From the NCBI GenBank assembly GCA_017437785.1, contig JAFRXH010000003.1:1-64000 (forward strand): DNA of 64,000 bases, written 5' to 3'. Both the position numbers and the translations under genes were made by a program. Source of the DNA: Lachnospiraceae bacterium (GTDB lineage Bacteria; Bacillota; Clostridia; Lachnospirales; Lachnospiraceae). Of the stretch, positions 30,538 to 38,476 are shown in pieces. The notes below the pieces were generated by a model. It worked only from the letters and a program-made list of their open reading frames with translations, was not told where the DNA came from and did not search any database. Positions within the stretch are counted from its first letter, which is position 1, and each line of letters begins with the position of its first letter.

Positions 30538-33477
30538 TCAGTCCTCGTAAACGGGCATACCGAACTCGTTACGTTTCTTTGTGATCTCTTCATCGATCTT
30601 GATAGAGTAGTCGATGATGGTCTCACGTGTATCGGCTTTCTCGTTGATGCACTTACGTACTGCATTGGCGATGTGACGACCTGTGAAGTATCCGCCGGGA
30701 ACCTCCCTGATACCTACTGTCTGATCCCACTGTGCACCCAGTACTTCTATATCCTCTACACTCCAGGAAAGTCTGGAGAATGCATCCCTGTTTGCGGTGT
30801 TGTATCTTGCGGAAGCACCAAGGAGCGCCTCTATCTCACGGCCAAATCTTACCTGGGTATCCGCATTTGCCCACCACTTCATGAACTGCCATGAGTTCTG
30901 CTTCTTCTGCTCATCATCGGTAGCGATCATCATGGTAGCGTTACCTGTTATGAAGCAGCTGCGGTCGATCGTTCCGTCGGGCTTTTCTGTTCCGGGGATC
31001 AGAGTGAAGTCCCAAAGGCCTCTTATCTCGGGTGCGGATACCATCAGGGTATTGTACATTGAGTAAGGCATAATACCTATAGGCATCTCACCGGAACGGA
31101 AACGGCTTACGAAGTCGAAGAATACCGGTATACCATAGTCGTTAAAGAATCTTACTGTATCATCGAATGCTGAGATACCTGCTTCGGTATCAACGGCTGT
31201 CTTGGTACCCTCTTTGTTGTACATATCGCCGCCGTACTGGAACAGCAGTGTGAAGTACAATGAAAGGTCGGGCTGGTTGGATGCTACGGTAGTGGTAGCA
31301 CCCGCACTGGATGAAGAACCTGCTGCACTGGGCAGAGCTATCGATAAGTTGTTACCCTGGATGGTGGGAAGCATCTCTATAACTTCCTGCCAGGTATTGG
31401 GAACCTCAAGATCGAGTTCCTCAAGTACGTCCTTACGATAGAACAGTACGTTGAAGGTCTGCTGCTCGGGTACACCGTAAATATGTCCGTCAAGGCTTAT
31501 CTGCTCGTAAGAGCTGGGCGAATAGTGGCTGAGCACTTCCTTGTAATCCGGGAACTGGGTGATATCCTCAGCTGCACCACGCAGAGCGTAGTTAACAGGC
31601 TGATCCGCACCTACGGAAAGCACCACATCGGGTCCGCGGCCTGCAAGCACTGCATTAAGGAGTGCATCTGCACCAACTATCTTAACGTTGACCTTAACTC
31701 CGGTCTCGGGTGTGAAACCGTCGTCGATCATGGACTTAAGGATGGTACCCTGATCACGTCCGGTGAGCACCCATACGGTAACCGCATCCTTTGCATCACC
31801 GCCGGTATAAACATCACCGACTGCATTGTAGTCTACAAAGAAGGATGCTACGAAAGATCTGATCTCATGCCATGCCGACTTGAAGAAGTTTGTCTTCTCG
31901 TTTGCGGGCGTTACATTGGCACCGGTAATCTGAAGATAATCCACATCCAGCTTGGTCTCACTTAAGTTAAGGGCAGCGGTACCAAGTGCAGTGATATTAT
32001 CCTTAAATGCGGTAAACTCAAGCGTTATCTTCTGAGGCTTCTCAACGAATCTTTCAAGCTGCTGTGCAATGGTCTGTGCGGTAGCGATGTTATCTGCCTT
32101 CTGTCCGCAGTACTCAACCATATCATCAACCAGCTTGTAGAGTCTCTTGGACTCGATGTCCATAGCCTCTATTATCTCGGGATAAGTAGACTCTATCTTG
32201 TAATCACGGTACTGATCGGGTGTAGCACCTGTGTAGATAAGCAGACGTCTGTATACCTGATTAAGTCTGTATGTAGAGTTTTCCAGATCGGAAAGCAGCT
32301 CGCCGAGATGGCCTAAAGTAGCCTCAAGGCGGATGGTGTGCTTGCCTTTGGTAAGAGCTATCTGATAATCATTGCCGTTCTCATCGGCCAGTCTCTTGCA
32401 GTTCCAGTCGTTCTCATAGGTAAAGGATACTTCCTTAAGTTCCTCAAAAGGAACCTCACCGTCGATAAGGACAGTTCTGTTGGCCATACTGCCGCGTGCG
32501 TAGTTCTGACGCGCCTTTATCATTATATTGTAAAGACCATCCTGAGGTACTTCAAATTCCCACTCAACCCACATGCCGTTGCTTCTCCAGGAATCTCCGC
32601 CAACGTAGTTGAGCACGGTGGTGGTAACACTCGTAGGAGAAGTGGTAGGTGATGAACGGTCATATTTAGCATAAAGTGAAGATTCCGAACGGGTAGAGGA
32701 CTTCTCACCTTCGATCTTAAGATCAAGTGAAGCATCTCCCGTACCGAAAGATGACTTGGATGCGATATACTCTGAATAAGTAGGAAGCTTGGTCTCTCCC
32801 TTTACAACGAGCTTTCTGATAGCCATAGGCTCATTGTCTGCCTTAAGGGTAATGGTGTTGTTACCCTTTTCAAAATAGAATAAATAGGGCTCATCAACGT
32901 AACCCATATCATCCCTGAAATATGCATTCTGCCAGTCAAAGACCTCAACCTGCATAGGGCGGATCTCGTTGCCCTGGTTATCGATCTTGGGCTCGGTGGC
33001 ATCTGTCCAGATCCTTGTGAACTCAAGGCTTCCGGCATCTTCAAAAGGAAGCTCTCCGTTGATCTTAAGGCTGCGCTCTACAGCCACACCTCTTGACTCG
33101 GGAGCAAAATACTCAAGATAAAGATTGTACATTCCGGCTTCGGGAACATTTACGTTCCAGGTTACTTCGGAACCGGGCTGTGTAAGCAGGGCCTTTGAAC
33201 CGCTATAGTTGTTCTCAACGGTGATATCGCCGTCACCCTTGTAACTGAAAACATCGACCTCTGCATCCTTTGCGGGTCTGGGAGTGTTGGCATTATTAAC
33301 AAGATACTTGCTGTAAGTACCGTTCCTTTCTGCGCCCTCTATTTCCTTTGTGAGGTCCGCTCCAGCATACTTGTCATGGAAATCATAGACCTTTTTGCTG
33401 TTGATGACCATTATCGCAATGATCACTACGGCTATTACAGCCACTACGATTAAGATGATATTCCGTTTTTTAGCCAT
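30538..33477 (-). CDS. Giant solute-binding protein with N-terminal carbohydrate-binding-like domains
   Basis: A 979-residue protein. An uncleaved-looking membrane helix (residues 6-26) anchors it outside. Residues about 60-230 and 255-440 are two beta-sandwich domains like CBM6/CBM35 (EVTWNVNVPEAGMYNLYLEY and MWVEWEFEVPQDGLYNIMIK). A helical linker (about 445-560) leads to a family 1 substrate-binding domain (about 585-960), with GRGPDVVLSVGADQPVNYAL and KWWANADTQVRFGREIEALL. Typical binding proteins are 400-550 residues. The extra domains may hold polymer near the importer. It is the second gene of the operon, 40 bases after the GH10 xylanase. Confidence 0.88.
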   Translation of the reverse strand: MAKKRNIILIVVAVIAVVIIAIMVINSKKVYDFHDKYAGADLTKEIEGAERNGTYSKYLVNNANTPRPAKDAEVDVFSYKGDGDITVENNYSGSKALLTQPGSEVTWNVNVPEAGMYNLYLEYFAPESRGVAVERSLKINGELPFEDAGSLEFTRIWTDATEPKIDNQGNEIRPMQVEVFDWQNAYFRDDMGYVDEPYLFYFEKGNNTITLKADNEPMAIRKLVVKGETKLPTYSEYIASKSSFGTGDASLDLKIEGEKSSTRSESSLYAKYDRSSPTTSPTSVTTTVLNYVGGDSWRSNGMWVEWEFEVPQDGLYNIMIKARQNYARGSMANRTVLIDGEVPFEELKEVSFTYENDWNCKRLADENGNDYQIALTKGKHTIRLEATLGHLGELLSDLENSTYRLNQVYRRLLIYTGATPDQYRDYKIESTYPEIIEAMDIESKRLYKLVDDMVEYCGQKADNIATAQTIAQQLERFVEKPQKITLEFTAFKDNITALGTAALNLSETKLDVDYLQITGANVTPANEKTNFFKSAWHEIRSFVASFFVDYNAVGDVYTGGDAKDAVTVWVLTGRDQGTILKSMIDDGFTPETGVKVNVKIVGADALLNAVLAGRGPDVVLSVGADQPVNYALRGAAEDITQFPDYKEVLSHYSPSSYEQISLDGHIYGVPEQQTFNVLFYRKDVLEELDLEVPNTWQEVIEMLPTIQGNNLSIALPSAAGSSSSAGATTTVASNQPDLSLYFTLLFQYGGDMYNKEGTKTAVDTEAGISAFDDTVRFFNDYGIPVFFDFVSRFRSGEMPIGIMPYSMYNTLMVSAPEIRGLWDFTLIPGTEKPDGTIDRSCFITGNATMMIATDDEQKKQNSWQFMKWWANADTQVRFGREIEALLGASARYNTANRDAFSRLSWSVEDIEVLGAQWDQTVGIREVPGGYFTGRHIANAVRKCINEKADTRETIIDYSIKIDEEITKKRNEFGMPVYED

Positions 33478-33517
33478 TTCTTCCTCCGAAACCCGGCATT
33501 GTCAAATGCCATTTTCT

Positions 33518-34951
33518 TTATTCGTCTGATCCTGCAAATACATAAAAGCAGGGCTTAGGCTCATAGTGTTCATCAAAGAGCAGCGGGCACTGGGGCAGTC
33601 CCGTGGTGCTTCCTCCGCCTACATTCGACCTCGACTGCAGCCAGGAGTAATGATCCACCGTTCCCCAGAAGGTTATGCCGTCCACCACCTGTGTGTCAGC
33701 GTTGGCGTTTTTGACGGAATAACGGATGACATTATAGCGCTTCGCGAGCTTTTCGTACTCAGCCGGCTTAGCCGCTTCGCTTCCGTCATAATCCGCACTG
33801 GCCCTCACATCCACTTCCGTGAGCTGCACACGTCCCACCACTTCCGAATACTGCCTTATCGCACTCTGCAGGTCGGTGGTAGCGGGATCATCCATGCTGT
33901 AGTGTCCCTGCATCCCCATGGCGCTTATCCTGGTTCCCTCACCGGGCGCACCTTCCTGTGCTTTGATCTCTTCAAGGAGCTTTATAATACCGTACTTCTT
34001 TTTAGGTACGCACTCATTGTAATCATTATAGTAAAGTTCAAGATCCGCAGGTGCGTACTTATTGGCATATTTAAATGCGTTTATTATATATTCTTCGCTT
34101 TGATATACGTGCCACCAGCTGGAATTGCTCCCGTGCCTGTCATCGCTCAGAGGCTCGTTCGGATTTTCGTTATCGCTGCGCCAGCTTCCCGTTCCGTCGC
34201 TTATGGCTTCATTCACCACATCCCAGCCGTAGAACATGTCTTTGTATTTGCTTTCCTCACCGGTAAAATGCGTAAGCACCGTTTTTATATACCATTCCTG
34301 GCGCTTATCCATTTCCGCTGCCGATACATAAGGCTTGTTCTTGTCATAGTCCTCATGGAAGAACCATTCGGGAGTCTGTGAATGCCATACCAGCACATGG
34401 CCGCGTATCTTTATCTGCTTGTCAGGGTTCTGTCCGTTCCACTCAAGGAACTTATCCAATATCTTTTCTGCCCTCTTGTAGCTTATCTTCGGTACTACAA
34501 TCTCTTCGCCGTTAAGCGTATCCGTTGTAGTTCCCGGGCAGTTCGTAACACTGTAGTCAAACAGTGCATCAGGTTTAAGTTCATTTCCCAGGGTTACTGC
34601 TTCAAAGTGCGTCGTGATTATCTTCCACACGCCGGGATCGTCGATCTCCATTCCCGTTACCGCACATCCCGCAAACCCTCCAAGGTCCGACCGCATTGCA
34701 TCTCTTAATACCGGTACTCCGGTATCGGCTTGTGCCGGTGGTGTAACTTCCGCTCCCCCCTGTTCCTCTGCGGCCTGCGTCGGAGTACTTTCAGGTTCTT
34801 CCTGCACCGTATCCTCCGATATTACCGGGGAAGGAGGCGCTGTTACCGGTGGCTTTTCTGCGCCGTTACAGCCCGCCAAAGTTGCCGCCGCCATCAGCTG
34901 AGCGGTCACTAAAAACACAGTTTTACCATTTTTTGCACATAAAAACCTCAC
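33518..34951 (-). CDS. Endo-1,4-beta-xylanase, GH10, lipoprotein
   Basis: A 477-residue enzyme that cleaves the xylan backbone outside the cell. The signal ends in the lipobox TLAGC (Cys28), then an Ala/Pro/Glu-rich linker to about residue 80. The GH10 barrel shows GNELKPD (123-129), RGHVLVWHSQTPEWF and the acid/base Glu248 in WDVVNEA. YYNDYN follows, then the nucleophile Glu379 in QLTEVD and FWGTVDHYSWL near the end. It is the only exported glycoside hydrolase here. The start is GTG at 34951, six bases after TATAAT and without a ribosome site; an in-frame stop lies shortly upstream. An internal ATG (residue 20) would destroy the signal peptide. It heads the importer operon. Confidence 0.95.
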   Translation of the reverse strand: MRFLCAKNGKTVFLVTAQLMAAATLAGCNGAEKPPVTAPPSPVISEDTVQEEPESTPTQAAEEQGGAEVTPPAQADTGVPVLRDAMRSDLGGFAGCAVTGMEIDDPGVWKIITTHFEAVTLGNELKPDALFDYSVTNCPGTTTDTLNGEEIVVPKISYKRAEKILDKFLEWNGQNPDKQIKIRGHVLVWHSQTPEWFFHEDYDKNKPYVSAAEMDKRQEWYIKTVLTHFTGEESKYKDMFYGWDVVNEAISDGTGSWRSDNENPNEPLSDDRHGSNSSWWHVYQSEEYIINAFKYANKYAPADLELYYNDYNECVPKKKYGIIKLLEEIKAQEGAPGEGTRISAMGMQGHYSMDDPATTDLQSAIRQYSEVVGRVQLTEVDVRASADYDGSEAAKPAEYEKLAKRYNVIRYSVKNANADTQVVDGITFWGTVDHYSWLQSRSNVGGGSTTGLPQCPLLFDEHYEPKPCFYVFAGSDE

Positions 34952-34957
34952 AAAAAG

Positions 34958-34963
34958 ATTATA
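34958..34963 (-). promoter_or_regulatory. TATAAT box six bases before the GH10 GTG start
   Basis: A perfect TATAAT on the minus strand ends six bases before GTG 34951. With a normal spacing, the transcript would begin at the start codon itself. No good -35 box is seen at 16-18 bases (TTGATA lies 22 bases away). Confidence 0.45.
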
Positions 34964-35050
34964 ATTACAGCACTGTGACTACGCCTATCAAATGTTGCTT
35001 TTTGCGTCTCATGTTTTGCTTTGTTTCATTTGCGCATTTTCACGATGTTT

Positions 35051-38000
35051 TTAGCTGCTTTTTTTGTGCAATTTATCAGAAAATCTGATAGAAATAAGAT
35101 CAAAACTGCTGCCGGGCAGGAAAACTATGCGGATCGTGCCCTTTCCCCTGTATCCGCTTATGTCAAAACTCTGCTCAGTTCCGCCATCCGCCCTGAACTC
35201 CAGTATATCCCTTACTTCCTTCTGCTTATCGTCAAAGATCAGATGTATGGTATTGACGGGAATGTGGGATACGCCGTTTATCACGACACTGTCCGCACCC
35301 TCTTCGCCAAAGTCCATATCATTAAACTCTACGGTCACGTTGTTACCTATATTATCTATACGGTCCGGCTTTTTATCAAAGCTGTCACCGTATACATTAT
35401 CGCAGTCACCGCCGCTTAAACACTGATAAGCCTTCTCAAATCTCGTGAAAGTAAATCCGCCTATATGAGCCTTATCTTTGGTAACTATATAAAAACTGCT
35501 CACGCCCTTAAGTCGCTTACACAGCTTAAAGGTCTCGCTCTGGTACTTATTCCATATCATTTCTTTATGATATACCCCGTCACAGAGCAGCGTGCTGCCT
35601 TCTTTATCCGGTATGCCCTCCCATAACTGCAGAGGGAACGGATCGTTACTTAATGCAAATATGGGTATGGTGACCTCATCCGATCCCCAGGAGCCGAAGT
35701 CGATATCTTCATATCCCACAACCCCTCGTGCAAGACGCGCGGTGGATACGCCGTGATCATTGCCCATGCCCGGATCGCCCTCATGATAGGAATACATACC
35801 GCCCGCGATAAAACCGTAAGGATCTAAAAGAGCGGTACCCAGGCCTTCTGCCTTAAATTCCAGAGCGGATATCGTCCTCACAATGCTGCCGCCGCACTTT
35901 GCCTCGCATCTTAAACGGAAGCTTCCGTCCGCTATGGCCCTGATCCTTACGCTGTTTCCTTCGGTGCTTATGATCTTTGCAATGTTGCTCTCGATGCCGG
36001 CATCGTTGACTGCCTTCCAGATCAGCTCTCCCGCTTCTGCCTTTTCGGGATAGAGCTTTGCACTTACGCATATTTCCTCATGGCCCTTACAGAAAGTACG
36101 CTCTCCGTCGCAGTGCAGTTCGATCTTACGCACATATTCCTGCGCAGCGGTTTTATCCGCCACCTTCTTATCTTTAAGAAATGACATGCCTCCGACTGCA
36201 TCAGCTTTTACGACATGCAGCGTGCATTCGGCACCTTTAAGCCCTTTAGATGTGACCTTGACACACACTTCGCCGTCTTCGTCCGTAGTACCAACTATTA
36301 TCAGAGCCTTTCCGGAGAACAGCCTCTTCCTGCTGCCCTTATATTCATCCGTATCGGTCGAATCACCGTTATCAAGCCCCGCCAGGTATGCCGCACCGCT
36401 TACGCTTACATTTAACATATCAACGGCATTCTCCACGGCGTGTCCGTCTTCATCAACAGCGCTCACTTCGATAAACGCAAGTTCACCGCAGCCGGATCTG
36501 AGTTCTGTCCTGTCCGGTTTTAAGATAAGGGCAGCACTGTCCTTAAAGGAATGCCTGCTCTCCTCAGCTTCTTTTTCGCCGTTTTCGTCATAGGCCACAG
36601 CCTTTATCTCACCCGCTTCGTAGGCAAGCAGATAGTCGGCACTCAGAACACTGCCGTGTGCATGGTCTATCTTCTTACGCCCCATTGATCTGCCGTTTAA
36701 GAACAGTTCCACCTCCGGTGCATTTGAAACGATGCGCACATCCACCATCTGCCCGGGATTAAAATCCCAGTAAGGGAATACATGCACAAAAGGCGCCTTT
36801 TTATGATCGGTCCAGGCAGATCTGTATATATAGTAGGAATCCTTGGGGAAGCCTGCGGTATCGATCTGTCCGAAATACGAATTTCTGGTATCATAAGGCG
36901 TAGGCTCGCCTATATAATCAAAGCCCGTCCACAAAAACTGTCCCAGTGAGAAATCATGATCCCTCTCCATTATCACACAGTACTCACTGTTGGGCGCCCC
37001 CCATCCCGTGGTGGAATTGCCAAGGGACGAACACTGCTTATCATCTTCCGACAATGTAGCCTGTGAATAGGGGAAATGATAGATGCCCCTGCTCTGGACC
37101 GTGGATGCGGTCTCACTGCCGAAGATATGCCAGTCGGGATGAGCTTTATGATGTTCGTCATAAAACTTCTCCGCATAATTATATCCGGCATATTTGAGCA
37201 CGTCCGCACAGTTCTGCGCGCCCTGCCAGGGCATATAATTGGAACCGATGCCTGTAACGGCATTCCGGTACGGGTCGTGCTTCGATACCTCATCCCTTAA
37301 CATGGTAGTAAGTTCCACGCCGTGCTCATCCTTATGGGTATCGTAGATCTCGTTTCCTATGCTCCACATGAATATACAGGGGTGGTTACGGTCCCTGCGT
37401 ATCCAGCTGCGCACGTCCTTTTTATACCACTCCTTGAAAAATCTGGCGTAATCGTATTTCGTCTTTGCGCCTTCCCACATGTCAAAGGCTTCATCCATTA
37501 CCAGAAAGCCCATCTCGTCACACAGCTTCAAAAGCCCTGTCGCAGGCATGTTGTGCGAAGTACGCACCGCGTTCACGCCCATCGTGCGCAGTATTTCGAG
37601 CTTTCTTTTCATCGCATGGATGTTAAAAGCCGCCCCCAGCGCTCCCAGATCGTGGTGCTCGCATACGCCGTTGATCTTTACATGCTCACCGTTTAAGAAA
37701 AATCCCTTTTCGGTATCACATACAAAATGTCTGAACCCAAATCTCTCTTTAAGTTCATCCCCGTTATCCGCTTTAAGCTTAAGCTCATAAAGCGACGGAT
37801 CATCAAGTGACCACAATGCGGGGGACGATACCCTTTCACAAAACTCGAGCTTTTTGATCCCGTCCGGATATTCCTCTTTTATAAGCGATCCTGCGGCTGC
37901 GCTCTTATCGATACCAAGCCCGGGTATCTTTAAGCTTATGTCTTTTGCCTCACCTGCAAACTCAACGGAAATCCTAAGCTCCCATTCTTTAAGCGTATCA

Positions 38001-38473
38001 TCAACAGGCACGGCGCTGATATACAGACTGTCCGTCACCATATGCGATGCGGGATGGCTGATAAAATATACGTCCCTGTAGATCCCGGCGCCGCTGTACC
38101 AGCGTGTATTGGGCGAACGGTAGTCGGACTTTACCAGTACGGTATTTTCCCCGTCCCGTAAAAGCTCCGTTATATCAAAGAAAAAGCTCGAGTAGCCGTA
38201 TTTCCACTCTCCGGCCGTCTTGCCGTTCACATACACGACGGTATCCATGTATACGCCTTCGAAGTAGATCTCGTAGCGCATTGACGGATCTTTCTTTAAG
38301 GAAAAAACCTTGCGGTATATTCCCGTTGAATCCTTATACAGCTCGTCGGTATGATATATCATCCAGTCATGGGGGATGTTGACATTCTCAAAGCTGTAAG
38401 TATCAACAGCTTCAATGCCGCTCCCCACACTCTGCTCAGTGAATTCCCAGCCGTCATTAAATAACTCTCTCAT
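35051..38473 (-). CDS. Glycoside hydrolase family 2 (beta-galactosidase-like), cytoplasmic
   Basis: An 1140-residue GH2 enzyme without a signal peptide. The N-terminal sugar-binding domain starts at once (NIPHDWMIYHTDEL; DSTGIYRK). The immunoglobulin-like domain follows, then the barrel with VNAVRTSHNMPATG. The acid/base Glu is in WSIGNEIYDTH and the nucleophile Glu in FGSETASTV. After about residue 560 come a DUF4982-like domain and several Ig-like and beta-sandwich domains, making it longer than LacZ. In this setting it probably removes galactose or related side groups from xylan fragments. The start has AGGAGAG upstream and follows the GH115 stop by three bases, so the two are co-expressed. 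Confidence 0.93.
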   Translation of the reverse strand: MRELFNDGWEFTEQSVGSGIEAVDTYSFENVNIPHDWMIYHTDELYKDSTGIYRKVFSLKKDPSMRYEIYFEGVYMDTVVYVNGKTAGEWKYGYSSFFFDITELLRDGENTVLVKSDYRSPNTRWYSGAGIYRDVYFISHPASHMVTDSLYISAVPVDDTLKEWELRISVEFAGEAKDISLKIPGLGIDKSAAAGSLIKEEYPDGIKKLEFCERVSSPALWSLDDPSLYELKLKADNGDELKERFGFRHFVCDTEKGFFLNGEHVKINGVCEHHDLGALGAAFNIHAMKRKLEILRTMGVNAVRTSHNMPATGLLKLCDEMGFLVMDEAFDMWEGAKTKYDYARFFKEWYKKDVRSWIRRDRNHPCIFMWSIGNEIYDTHKDEHGVELTTMLRDEVSKHDPYRNAVTGIGSNYMPWQGAQNCADVLKYAGYNYAEKFYDEHHKAHPDWHIFGSETASTVQSRGIYHFPYSQATLSEDDKQCSSLGNSTTGWGAPNSEYCVIMERDHDFSLGQFLWTGFDYIGEPTPYDTRNSYFGQIDTAGFPKDSYYIYRSAWTDHKKAPFVHVFPYWDFNPGQMVDVRIVSNAPEVELFLNGRSMGRKKIDHAHGSVLSADYLLAYEAGEIKAVAYDENGEKEAEESRHSFKDSAALILKPDRTELRSGCGELAFIEVSAVDEDGHAVENAVDMLNVSVSGAAYLAGLDNGDSTDTDEYKGSRKRLFSGKALIIVGTTDEDGEVCVKVTSKGLKGAECTLHVVKADAVGGMSFLKDKKVADKTAAQEYVRKIELHCDGERTFCKGHEEICVSAKLYPEKAEAGELIWKAVNDAGIESNIAKIISTEGNSVRIRAIADGSFRLRCEAKCGGSIVRTISALEFKAEGLGTALLDPYGFIAGGMYSYHEGDPGMGNDHGVSTARLARGVVGYEDIDFGSWGSDEVTIPIFALSNDPFPLQLWEGIPDKEGSTLLCDGVYHKEMIWNKYQSETFKLCKRLKGVSSFYIVTKDKAHIGGFTFTRFEKAYQCLSGGDCDNVYGDSFDKKPDRIDNIGNNVTVEFNDMDFGEEGADSVVINGVSHIPVNTIHLIFDDKQKEVRDILEFRADGGTEQSFDISGYRGKGTIRIVFLPGSSFDLISIRFSDKLHKKSS

Positions 38474-38476
38474 CAG

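Noticed and set aside
33566..34381. Plus-strand open frame opposite the GH10 gene
   Set aside because: The minus strand has all GH10 catalytic motifs; the plus frame has none.
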